From Symsagittifera roscoffensis (lineage: Eukaryota; Xenacoelomorpha; Acoela; Convolutidae), in NCBI RefSeq assembly GCF_963678635.1, contig NC_087066.1, positions 50,771,581-50,835,580 of the forward strand: a stretch of DNA of 64,000 nt. Reading direction: 5' to 3'. Below are positions 11,441 through 20,437 of this stretch, piece by piece (positions within the stretch are counted from its first letter, which is position 1; each line of letters opens with the position of its first letter). The notes beneath the pieces were generated by a model. The model was not told the DNA's origin, did no database searches, and saw only the letters and a program-made list of their open reading frames with translations. Both the position numbers and the translations under genes were made by a program.

Positions 11441-11816
11441 AGATGGTCAGTTGCAAGTAATGATTGAAGGATTTAAAATGAAAATGTTTTTCTGGAAGTT
11501 GGGGGGATCGGTCACATATCCCAAACGTCCATTTTTCTCTTCCTTTACTCTTCAAATGAACCATACAAGGATCACAAGAGAAAACCCTTTGAAAGTTTAC
11601 GTCATCGATTACGTAAGAAGCCATTACATCATTCTGGTGGCATGTAGCAATACAAGACTATTCCAACTAAAAAGATTCAACAAACATGTGTGGTTTCTCA
11701 CAAAAGAGTCAAGGCCGAAAAAAGAATATATTGAACAGGCATTTGAAATGGCCTCCCGATTTACAGACAGCAGAAACGTACTCAGTCGAACTTATAGATA
11801 TGCCTGTTCAAATTGA
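11441..11816 (+). CDS. Lipocalin-like (apolipoprotein D-type) terminal exon, partial
   Basis: A strong splice acceptor (TTTTTTTCTGTTTTAG) precedes an open frame entered in phase 2 that runs to a TGA at 11,814-11,816. The translation fits the C-terminal half of a lipocalin, a secreted small-hydrophobe carrier. VYVIDYVRSHYIILVAC corresponds to the conserved D-Y-x-x-Y strand and following cysteine. VWFLTKESRPKKEYIEQAF corresponds to the W-x-L-(S/T)-R strand plus the C-terminal helix, and a near-terminal cysteine (YRYACSN) is where family members form a disulphide. An ATTAAA lies at 11,888. The N-terminal exons with signal peptide and G-x-W motif are not visible. A partial duplicated or dead gene copy cannot be excluded. 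Confidence 0.6.
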
Positions 11817-11915
11817 CAATTGAACTTTAAGAGCAATGAGACAATCTATTATCAAGAAGTTTGATTTAGTAAAGGAACATTTACAAATTAAATGTCGCAG
11901 CTTAAACTCATAATG

Positions 11916-12239
11916 TCCCGCATTTCAGAAAAGTGAAAACAAATCGATTATAATGGATTTTCGTGGTCTACAGTGTCGTAAAGATAATCAATTCCCATGT
12001 TACGTTCAGACAACAAAATCGAAAAAGTGGAAAAAAACGATTATAATTTAGTTTCATTGTCAGTCTCCACAAAAAAAAAATCGATTATCATGGATGAAAA
12101 AAGGATTTTGTTGCCTCCAAAATTAGTAGTATTATAATCCATTTTAATTGATTATAATCGATTTGTTTTCACTTTTGTGGACACTGGCAAGGAAAGTCAA
12201 TTATAATCGATTTTTTTTTCATGGAACTCCAATGCGGGG
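11916..12239. mobile_element. Foldback-like short element with AATCGATTATAAT iterons
   Basis: The ends are imperfect inverted repeats (CCCGCATTTCAG against CCCCGCATTGGAG on the opposite strand). The block holds about five copies of AATCGATTATAAT or its inverse, pointing both ways. It has no coding capacity and no clear target duplication. Probably a miniature inverted-repeat element; class unknown. Confidence 0.5.
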
Positions 12240-12889
12240 TTGTTGAAAAACTAACTACTTGAAGAAAATTGAGAACGCAAACTATCAGAGTACCGTGCAA
12301 ACTTCTGAAAAAAAATTACTAGGGCAAGCATCCGACATTTTGTCAAGAAAATTGCTTGAAGGTCCCAATTAAACATTTTTGAGATGAGTATGGGTTGATT
12401 CCAATTATATTATTTTTAACTTCAACCGCATCGTCTATTTGTCATGCTATTTAACTTGAACCGCATAGGTTCGTGCTACTACTTTGGCTAAAACTAATTC
12501 TATTGTTGCTCTTTTTTCTCTAGGTCGAAACAGATTCTATTCAATACTGGTAAAGCGATTATCGTTAGAGATCAAATTCATTCTTTTCTTTCTAAAATTA
12601 ATCTGACTGCAAACCATCAGTTTTGCAGTAGATAAATGTATGGAACATAATAACCAAAGTTTCAATGAATTTTGTGCCAAAACGAAAAGTTTTCTGAAAA
12701 TAAGAGCGCTCATAATGAAAATGAGTTTTTGACAAATTGGCCAATCAGCGGCTGCTATGTCTATTGAAACTGAACAAAAATGATAAAATGTAGCATAATG
12801 AAATACCTGTGTCTTTACAAAAAATATCAGCTAATTTCGAAAATTTGATAAAAAAGAATTCTCCAGTTGGTTTGAGCAATGAAATGATA
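12240..12889. other. Non-coding stretch
   Basis: AT-rich; no gene, RNA or repeat boundary recognised. Confidence 0.4.
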
Positions 12890-13391
12890 CAAGACTGCTC
12901 GTATCAGGGCAAAGCCCTGAATGTTCCGACTGCCTTTTAAGTTTTATGGAGCAGTAATAACATTAAAAAATTCAATGAAATAAAACAAAATGAAAACACG
13001 CCATATAAAGTACAAAAGGATAGATTTTGCGCCTGGTAACAAACCAATTATGGCAAATAAGCTTCTTTTAACCAATTTAGAAGGATTTCTAAGACGGATT
13101 AACTCTACGCTTACATGTTAATAGCGCGAAATATATCGCGCGTTAATTGTCCCAAATTGGCCAAAATGGCAATCTTTAAACCCCCGCAACTTTACAAAAA
13201 ATAATCACAGGTGAAATATCTTATCAATTTTGAGCTCAGGGCAACAAAACTTTTCGAATGATATAAAAAAATTCCGTCAAAAACGGCTAGTTAAAAAGTC
13301 GGAGCATAAATAGTCGGAGCTAGTTAAAAAGTCGGAGCTAGTTAACGGAACACAAATATTCCGTTACTTTCCTATCGAAAGTCGGAACAAA
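12890..13391 (-). mobile_element. R2 hairpin-bounded repeat, copy a
   Basis: On the minus strand it starts TTGTTCCGACTTTCG and ends GAGCAGTCTTG, the boundaries shared by all R2 copies. It includes the internal GCGCGA-TATA-type palindrome and the GGCAGTCGGAACA segment before the 3' hairpin. It carries a local triplication of an AGTCGGAGC motif near 13,280-13,350. Confidence 0.75.
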
Positions 13392-14080
13392 AAATGTGTT
13401 GGCTAGACTTGATTTTTCATTGCAGAAGATAAACATGCAAAAAAATATCTTAATGAATATTAGAAATGCTTCTCAATTTTGAAGCGAAGTCAATTTTCCA
13501 ATGAATTGCATTCTATTGAAATGTTTAACTGTAAAACTGAAAATTTATTGTTACCACTTTTTCGATATATTTAGCTATCCAGTGATTCTCGCCTTTTTGA
13601 ACCTCAATATTTACCGACAAAAATTCTTTTATTTTTCTCGGAAATTTTTAAAAATTCGAGAGAGTTTCTCAGACGTTATGAAAACTGCGGTTGGTATTAA
13701 AAAGCAACTTCTAGCTCATCGAGATCGAATTGGGACAATTTGAACAAAACTTAGAGTGATAGTTCTGCGGCACTTGGTGGTGACCTTCTAAATGTTTTTG
13801 TTTGGTTCAAACATCATGGAGTTTTAGGAAACAAACAAGGTGTATTTACAGAATAAATCAACAATATTAGCAAAAATTCGGCAATATTGGATGAATGAAT
13901 GTATCGAGCATAATTTTTTTCCTGAAAAAATCTGGTAGTGTTAGTGAAAACTCATGCAAAAAGATTTTTATTCAACTCCGTTACAAAATCAGTGGTAGAT
14001 TAGAATTAAAAAAAAATTATCCGTTCGTCGAGATCAAAATAGGACAAACTGAAAACAAAACTTAGAGTGATAGTTATGAC
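13392..14080. other. Non-coding stretch with a short direct repeat
   Basis: About 50 bp at 13,718-13,770 (containing AACAAAACTTAGAGTGATAG) recur at 14,025-14,075. The hAT-type element inserted just after the second copy. The 80-codon open frame at 13,501-13,743 has no recognisable features. Confidence 0.45.
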
Positions 14081-14510
14081 CAGGGGCGGATCTAGGATTT
14101 TCTCGAGGGGGGGGGGGGGCGGATTTTGAAAAAAAAATTCGAAAATTTTGTCGACCTTTTTTTTTTAGGTTGACCGAATTGATTTTTGAGCTGTCCCTAA
14201 GCATGGTTTAGTCCATTTTTTGGCAACATTTTGTGCGCCGCAGGCAAAAATTTGAAAAAAAAAACAGTCTAAAAAAGGCGTTTTTAGGCACTTTTTGAAA
14301 AATTTTGACCAAAAAATTGCGTTTTTTCGGCGCGCGCTCCCTCTTCAAAAATAGAATATATTGGCGCCAAAGGCGCCTTTAGAAAAATTTTAGGGTCGGT
14401 TGTCCAAAAATGGATTTCTTAAAAAGTACCAAAGGGGGGACCCTTTGGGTCGGCAGGGGGTCGAATCCCTGAGGAGGCGGGGCGTCCCCCCCCCCCCTAA
14501 ATCGCCCCTG
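14081..14510. mobile_element. Non-autonomous hAT-type DNA transposon (430 bp)
   Basis: The ends are inverted repeats, CAGGGGCGGATCTAGG and (reverse strand) CAGGGGCGATTTAG. They are flanked by a perfect 8-bp direct repeat GTTATGAC (14,073-14,080 and 14,511-14,518). An 8-bp duplication and CAGGGGCG-type ends are hallmarks of hAT elements. It contains G and C homopolymer runs and no transposase. Degenerate relatives lie near 44,337, 50,811 and 54,420. Confidence 0.9.
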
Positions 14511-14518
14511 GTTATGAC

Positions 14519-15298
14519 ACTTGTTGCTGACTTTCTGAATTATTTTTTTTGTTCACTTGCTTTGTTGGTTCACTTGCTTTAAAGGTTCTAATATATTGGA
14601 ATTTTACTAAAAACGCTTGGAGATTTTATCAATAAATTTTTAATGCAAAAATAAATGCAACACTAAAAAATCGTGTATGCCATGATTGCGTAACGATGCA
14701 CAGCTAAATTTTTCTTCTTTGAATAGAGTTGATCTGGCAGAACCTTAATCTTAATAATAATATTTTTGACACTGTTTTTCAGCCAGCCTGAATCAGATTT
14801 AAACACAAAAATAACTGACCAATTTCAACTAAAAAAAGCTAGTTTTGCTCGTTAAAGACATCCAACACTCGCCGTCGCTTAGCGCGATTAAAAACTGATT
14901 GTACTTCGTCAATTCAGATATCCTGTATTATAAATTGTATATGGATGTTTCTGTTAAGTTCCAAAGTGTTATTAAAATAAACATAAAAAAGTTAACCCCA
15001 AAAGCTTAACAAAAACAACAACTGTGTTGAGTCCCAGACTTTTTTTCAGTTCAAGGATGTGTTTTTAAGAAACAATCGGAACTGGTTTGAGATGAAGTTT
15101 ACAAACTAGTTAAAATTCTAACAAACTGTTCGTCGTCATAAAGGGAAGCTGCACGGGTTGCTACAAGACAAGCAGAATCTACCAGCGTAGTGTTGACCTC
15201 CATAAACCGAGAATGTTTATCCTACAATTCCATACATCAAATGTATGGAAAAATGCTAATCATACAATTTTCGTACAGATTCAAAAAATAATTGACAG
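14519..15298. other. Non-coding stretch
   Basis: No gene or repeat recognised. The last five bases before the LTR element (AGTAC, 15,299-15,303) are its target-site duplication. Confidence 0.4.
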
Positions 15299-15303
15299 AG
15301 TAC

Positions 15304-15933
15304 TGTTCTGATTTCAAATAGAAACAGAAACATGAATTATTTTACTGCGTTCACAAAATGTGACGCCGCCGCCACCACCAAAAGAAATATGTTTTTATTC
15401 CCTTGCAAAAGGAAGGGAAATGCTATTGGAATAATTCGTATAACGTTTCAAGCATTGAGAATTGAAACGACTATTCTCGTTCAATGCGAATATTAACAAT
15501 TCCTCTCGTAAAATACGAGCATACGAAACTTTCTTCTCGTAAAATACGAATGTACGAATAGAGAATACGAAGTTAAGAAGTAACTTCTCATTTGATACGA
15601 AAAATGGCGTGATTTCCCCATCTGAGTATAAATAGAAGCTCAAAACTACGGGAATTCATTCCCAACAATATCTCTTCTAACACCAACACCACTCTCTTCT
15701 ACCACCCCAACCAATCTCTAAAATAATATCTACTCTCAGTAAAAATATCTCTAATCTCACCGTTAAAATAGATATTGAGTCAAAAGGCAACTTGCTGTAA
15801 ATTCATACTAACTTCTTTTTTAATAAAATATTTCTCAGCGAATTTTAGATTTACTTTCTAAGATAGAAAGTAGAAAGGACCCTTTATTCCTAGCAAGCGT
15901 TTTGTCCGACGTCTATAGTTTTGCTAGCGTAAT
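15304..15933 (+). repeat. 5' LTR of the complex element
   Basis: Starts TGTTCTGATTTC and ends GCTAGCGTAAT. It contains a TATA box (15,627), a matching initiator (15,656) and an AATAAA (15,822), which sets U3, R and U5 roughly at 15,304-15,657, 15,658-15,845 and 15,846-15,933. U3 carries two copies of the palindrome TCGTAAAATACGA (15,506 and 15,537) and a GAAGTTA/TAACTTC inverted repeat near 15,568. Confidence 0.9.
15627..15661 (+). promoter_or_regulatory. LTR core promoter (TATA plus initiator)
   Basis: TATAAATA at 15,627-15,634 is followed 31 bp later by TCATTC, which matches the TCA(G/T)T(C/T) initiator of invertebrate promoters. The spacing is ideal for a start near 15,658. The 3' LTR has the same arrangement. 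Confidence 0.75.
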
Positions 15934-15937
15934 AAAT

Positions 15938-15957
15938 TGGTGCGACCAGTGAGGCTC
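15938..15957 (+). other. Primer-binding site of the complex element
   Basis: TGGTGCGACCAGTGAGGCTC begins 4 bp after the LTR. The TGG would pair with the CCA end of a tRNA 3' terminus. I could not assign the tRNA. Confidence 0.65.
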
Positions 15958-16157
15958 ACCTTCTAAAAATTCGCTAAAATTCCTAAAGTCTCAAAAAGAG
16001 ATAAAAAGCAAAGAATCCAATTCTCAAACAGGAGAATTGTTGAAATTTCTCCTACAAATAAAGAGAAGTAATAAATTTCCAAATCGGAAATTTAAGTTTT
16101 CTAAATAAATTTATAAAACTTTCTATCTTTCTTTCTAAGTTTTAAGCTAAATCTAAT

Positions 16158-16256
16158 ATGGCTGATACCTACATGCCTAAACGGACAAATCGTCCTACAA
16201 ACTTTTATGGAACTACAATTCCATCCAGTATAATTGGCAAATTTAAAAAGAAATAA
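16158..16256 (+). CDS. Short leader ORF (32 codons), unknown
   Basis: This is the first AUG frame after the primer-binding site, beginning MADTYMPKRTNRP, with a basic end (GKFKKK). It sits where a gag gene would start, so it may be a stub left after loss of gag-pol or a leader peptide. Nothing in it identifies Gag. It converges on the antisense gene, whose likely poly(A) signal overlaps just downstream. Confidence 0.3.
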   Translation: MADTYMPKRTNRPTNFYGTTIPSSIIGKFKKK

Positions 16257-16497
16257 AAACACTAATCATTTATTTGGCCAAACTAAATATTTTTTTAATT
16301 CTTTTTATTGGCCTTTTCTTTTCTTTTTTTCCTTTTTCTACTTTATAAATATTTCGTTTGTAATAAAACCACAAAACACCAAAAATAACATATAAACATA
16401 AATTTAAAAATAACTTTTATAAATATTAGACTTAATATCTGTGTACGATTTCACTAATTTGACTGCCGCCATCGTTTCCAAAGAGTTTTCAGCGGCC

Positions 16498-17097
16498 CTA
16501 CTCAGGCTCCTCACTGCAAATTGCAGCGCTGAATAAGGCCGCCACCAAGCTTGATATATTTCCTCCAACATAATATCCAGCTCTATTTTTTTTTCTGAAT
16601 TCTTCCTCTGCCGCTGGCTTTCTGAAGAATTCTTCTTGAAACTAAAACAAATTTATATACTATTTCTATGTTGCCATGCCACTTGAATAAAAAATTTTTT
16701 TTTATTACTTAAAATTGGGTGTATTGTAAAACAAACTTACATCCTCCCCAAAGAACAAGGACAAAAAGTCCATTGTTTCTTGCGGAACCACATGGTTTCC
16801 ACTCCATGGGCTCCGAAGTTTCTTCGCGAAGCACCTACTTTGTATTGAGCCCAGCTCAAATAGTTCATCGGTATTCAGGACCGGATACTTGAAGACGTAA
16901 CTCCGGTCCATAAAGATCATGAATTCCATGGGCGTTAGATTTGCACCTTTCTCGACTAATCCGTCGTAGATTTCCACCCTTCTCTCAACTTCCTTGTCCT
17001 CCAGCAAGGCTTCGTGTTTAAAATCTAGCTCATCCCGTAAGTTTAAAAACTTCTCCGGGAAGTCCACCAGATTATCTTCGGGATTGATAAAATTCAT
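16498..17097 (-). CDS. Antisense two-exon gene inside the LTR element, unknown function
   Basis: Exon A (17,097-16,741) begins MNFINPEDNLVDFPEKF directly after an acceptor-like TTTTTTTCATCGTCCAG. It ends at a consensus donor (GGAT|GTAAGT). A 99-bp intron with a TTTTAG acceptor leads to exon B (16,641-16,498), which stays in frame to a TAG. The total is about 166 residues: an acidic, charged N-terminal part, a central PMEFMIFMDRSYVFKYP segment, and a small-residue C-terminal stretch (NISSLVAALFSAAIC). Without splicing the frame ends shortly after the donor. An upstream in-frame start at 17,229 (MEEENEKK) is an alternative. AATAAA on the minus strand lies near 16,270. I recognise no family; its position is reminiscent of antisense genes such as HTLV-1 HBZ. 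Confidence 0.55.
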
Positions 17098-17319
17098 TCT
17101 GGACGATGAAAAAAATTTTTTTTTAAAGAAAAAATACAGATCGTTCAAACCAAAAGGAAAGCAAACAAATGATGTTGCTTTTAGTCCTCTTTTATGAAGA
17201 GATGTTTTTTTTTCATTTTCCTCCTCCAATAAGGAAGGGGAATGCAGTTGTTAAAAATTAACATGCGCATAAACGAATAAAAATCGTTCCACTGCTAGAT
17301 CTCAACAAATCAAAACTAA

Positions 17320-17361
17320 GTGGAAAAAACCACGACATTAAACCAGAGTGGAAAAAACCAC
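17320..17361. promoter_or_regulatory. Paired 14-bp palindromes between divergent genes
   Basis: GTGGAAAAAACCAC occurs at 17,320-17,333 and again at 17,348-17,361, with starts 28 bp apart. It lies between the divergent antisense gene and spliced regulator, upstream of a CCAAT box. It looks like a dimeric protein-binding site; the binding factor is unknown. Confidence 0.5.
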
Positions 17362-17426
17362 AAAACGAATGGCGACGGAATTACGACTTAAAAAGAGTCA
17401 CTTCCGAAAAACGCCGAATAACAACG

Positions 17427-17501
17427 GCCAATCAGAGCTTAGATTTGCAAAAAAGCAAAAACAGCCTTTAAAAACTAACTGATATACAGTTGTTTTCATT
17501 C
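17427..17501 (+). promoter_or_regulatory. Internal promoter candidate (CCAAT, TATA-like, initiator)
   Basis: A consensus CCAATCAG lies at 17,429, a TATA-like TTTAAAAA at about 17,468, and a TCATTC initiator at about 17,496, some 30 bp apart. Transcription would start about 120 bp before the regulator AUG at 17,618. The LTR uses the same initiator motif and spacing. Confidence 0.55.
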
Positions 17502-17617
17502 TTGCTCAATTCCACATCTTCCATTCAAAACCTCCTCTCTCTCCAAAAATAAATCTCCTGAATTCCTCAACAAAATTGAAATCTAACTCAGATTTCCCAT
17601 CACAAAAAATCCACAAA

Positions 17618-20380
17618 ATGACAAATCCAAATAGTGAACTAGAGGAAGGTGAACTAATGGACCAAGATCCTGCTCTAACCACTCTCGAGGAAATGCTTAA
17701 AGTGAGTACTTTTAAAAATTCTTTTGCTATCATTCACCACCAAAAAATAAATTTGCAAAAAAATTAATTTGGTTGGTCTTTTAACTCTAAAGTTACTTTC
17801 GAATCAAACCTCAGCATTTGATCCGAAAGAACAATTATATGCAAATACTGCAAATAATCTTCGGGTTACTCATTATGATTGTCAACTATTGACTTCTAAC
17901 AAAATGTTCTCTCTAAATAAAGTAGCACCTTGCAAAGTCCAACCAGAAAATATTAAAGTAGCTCATGCTTATGTTACTCTATATCAGAGACATTATCGCA
18001 CAAAAGTAAATGCGACAATGTGTCGAATCAAACACCAATCAATGCGTTGGTTCTGCGATTCTTTTGATTCGAGTGGTATCGACGCTCGACAAAATATGAT
18101 CACTACTGATCTTCATTTATCCGCCGATCAATGTAAATTGGCCGCCGACAGAGGCTATCTTAACCTAGGCTATGCTAGTATTGGAAATATTCCTTTCAAA
18201 TTTAATGTTAAAACAGTAACTAATGCCCATGCTGGCAAAGTTGACGGCAAACATCATAACGAATGTGATGGCCGTTCTTGGATTAAATTGGACACTTTTG
18301 AAACTTACATGCAAAATGTAACTCTGACTGTTAACCTCAAAGATGGAACAGTCAAAAATTGGCAAAACATTCCTTTGCCCTGTCCAGTGTCTACAAATGG
18401 ATGTGAAACAACATCCTTAGACGCTTTTGCTTATACTTGGGAAGAACCCAACAATTGCATTTTCACTGTTTTAAACAGATTTCCGGCTAAAATGATTCAA
18501 AACGAAGAATCATACTATATAATTAAAGGCGATTCTAGCCCGTCTATTCATTCTACCCATACAAGGGATTCTCAAAAATTTATGCTACAGGTGATGAATA
18601 AACCACAATCTCTTTGTGGTCATCCCAGAATAGTGTATCCAACTTCATATGATTCACTTTTTATTGCATACACTGACGGTTTCAATATGGATACTGGAAT
18701 CCAAGTTAAACCAACCCCAGAATCGGGAACTATTCATAATGCCGGCCAACCAAATTCTACTTTTCTCACATTAAGTGATGATTCGCCGCCACTCCAATTT
18801 TCAAGTCATCAAATTGACTACGAAGCTCATATAGGAACCAAATTGGACTATATTCTTTTTTATAGCTTCTACATGCTCAGAACGGCCGAGTTAGCCCTTC
18901 TGCAAAATCATTGTGAGCTAGAACGCTCCTCAATATTAAAAACTTTAATGCTTTCACTTGAAAGCCCACGTTTGGCTGGCTATATTCTAACCAAAAACCG
19001 CTCTATGTTCTTAGAGACCAATGGCAATGTTGCCTGGCTCTACCATTGTCCGAAATTTTATTCACCTTTGCAATTAATGGATGAATGCTATAATCGCATT
19101 CCCATTATGTATAAGGAAAACATTCGATTTGTCGATCCAATTACGCGACAAACTTTTCAGTCGGCAGATCTACAAGACTGCTCCGACAAACATTCAAATC
19201 TCTTTCAACTAGATGTTGATGATGATAAGTCCTCGATTGAATTAACCCCTCAAATTACAAGGGTTACAGGACCATATCTCTTTGAACCAAAAGAGATAAT
19301 TCAAAAGATTAAGCATTCTTTAGCCTCTAGCCAAGGCGCTTCAATCTACACTTATGCTCAAATGCAAAAATTCTGGAATATGATTTCCGATAATTCAGAG
19401 ATGAAAGGAATACTGCAAAAAGTATCCAGGTCCTTTCTAAATGCTAAAAAAATTCTTTTCAAGGACTCATATAGCCCACTAGGTTCTTCCCAAACAATAT
19501 ATTTGGACTATCTCATCTCTCCAAACTTTTGGAAAAACGAATACACCCGTATATTCGGGAAAGTACAATACTATTTAGAAAAATGCGGAATAGTCTTCGC
19601 CTCTTTTCTATTTGTGAAATTCATACTAGATTGCCTAGTATTCATAATAAAGGCTATGCATATTCACAAAATCACCGGCCGTTCACTGCACTTTGGCAAA
19701 GTATTGCTTGCCGCTTCATATAATATACTTTTCACTTCCATAGTGACCTCAATTTTCACTCAAGATGAGCAAACTGAAAAAATAGAACAAGATTGTGATC
19801 AAAAAATACAAGCTCCTCTTTTAGAGGAAATTGATAAAGTAAACCAGGATCGCATGTATCCTCATATCCAATTAACAAGTTTTGAGAGAAGAACTCAAAA
19901 CTTGGATCACCCAACAAACCCAGTCTAATAAAACAAATTCTACTGTTCTAGGATATACCAACTGATTCAACTATGGACGCAACACTTGATAACGACTTGA
20001 GCGATTTTGAGGATCTTCTCTCACTCCTGCCACCAACCGATCCACTGGACTCGCAGATGTCAGCACTCACTCAACAACCAACTGTTACTACTACTACAAC
20101 ACCCACTGCAAAGCCGACCTCAACACGATCTTTCGTTGAGCCACTACTTCAAACCAATTCAGCTGTCCCAATAACTACAGCATCAAAGCCACCACCCCTA
20201 AAAATTTCACCCCCTGATTTCAAAATACCCCTGGTTCCCTCGAATTCCAAAATTAAAAAGCGAACCCAGATTGTAAAACCATATAAGATACTAACGGCAA
20301 ATACGCCGGTATCAACTTCTCAATATCCAATGACCATTAGGCGACAGCCCTTGCACCCCACTGAATTAAACACTAAATAA
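17618..20380 (+). CDS. Two-exon acidic protein, possible transcriptional activator
   Basis: Exon 1 (17,618-17,701, 28 codons) is acidic (LEEGELMDQDPALTTLEEML) and ends at a good donor, AAA|GTGAGT. Exon 2 (19,952-20,380) follows a pyrimidine-rich acceptor, CTACTGTTCTAG, and is in the same phase, giving about 170 residues. Exon 2 opens with an acidic-hydrophobic stretch (DLSDFEDLLSLLPP) like activation domains of the VP16/p53 type. A Thr/Pro-rich linker and a basic C-terminal region (KIKKRTQIVKPYK) follow. The intron removes the complete glycoprotein ORF. The internal promoter just upstream suggests separate expression, as for the Tas/Bel1 activator of foamy viruses. Function is inferred from composition only. 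An unspliced reading of exon 1 stops at 17,767. Confidence 0.55.
17769..19928 (+). CDS. Chuvirus-like envelope glycoprotein of the LTR element
   Basis: An uninterrupted frame of about 719 codons encodes a cysteine-rich ectodomain, a transmembrane segment (about residues 605-628, starting KCGIVFASFLFVKFI), a second hydrophobic stretch (about 645-663) and a tail of about 55 residues. The cysteine distribution and paired hydrophobic C-terminal segments resemble glycoproteins of chuviruses (Jingchuvirales), which have been captured as env genes by arthropod LTR retrotransposons. It would mediate attachment and fusion. The frame opens without AUG: the first in-frame AUG is at codon 46, inside the ectodomain. 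The start and signal peptide are therefore probably supplied by splicing or are lost; an AAG acceptor-like site near 17,792 would be in phase with exon 1 of the regulator. No frameshift or nonsense codon is seen. Confidence 0.7.
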   Translation: MVGLLTLKLLSNQTSAFDPKEQLYANTANNLRVTHYDCQLLTSNKMFSLNKVAPCKVQPENIKVAHAYVTLYQRHYRTKVNATMCRIKHQSMRWFCDSFDSSGIDARQNMITTDLHLSADQCKLAADRGYLNLGYASIGNIPFKFNVKTVTNAHAGKVDGKHHNECDGRSWIKLDTFETYMQNVTLTVNLKDGTVKNWQNIPLPCPVSTNGCETTSLDAFAYTWEEPNNCIFTVLNRFPAKMIQNEESYYIIKGDSSPSIHSTHTRDSQKFMLQVMNKPQSLCGHPRIVYPTSYDSLFIAYTDGFNMDTGIQVKPTPESGTIHNAGQPNSTFLTLSDDSPPLQFSSHQIDYEAHIGTKLDYILFYSFYMLRTAELALLQNHCELERSSILKTLMLSLESPRLAGYILTKNRSMFLETNGNVAWLYHCPKFYSPLQLMDECYNRIPIMYKENIRFVDPITRQTFQSADLQDCSDKHSNLFQLDVDDDKSSIELTPQITRVTGPYLFEPKEIIQKIKHSLASSQGASIYTYAQMQKFWNMISDNSEMKGILQKVSRSFLNAKKILFKDSYSPLGSSQTIYLDYLISPNFWKNEYTRIFGKVQYYLEKCGIVFASFLFVKFILDCLVFIIKAMHIHKITGRSLHFGKVLLAASYNILFTSIVTSIFTQDEQTEKIEQDCDQKIQAPLLEEIDKVNQDRMYPHIQLTSFERRTQNLDHPTNPV

Positions 20381-20437
20381 CATATTCAGTTAGAAAGGGA
20401 ACGATAGATTAATTCTAAGAGTAATCCCGGCTTCGAT

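Noticed and set aside
17506-17733. Minus-strand 75-codon frame over exon 1 of the regulator
   Set aside because: It overlaps the promoter and exon 1; its serine-rich composition mirrors the antisense of acidic codons, and no donor/acceptor or promoter supports it.
18165-18365. Minus-strand frame inside the glycoprotein gene
   Set aside because: It is a shadow of the glycoprotein frame with no splice sites or independent features.
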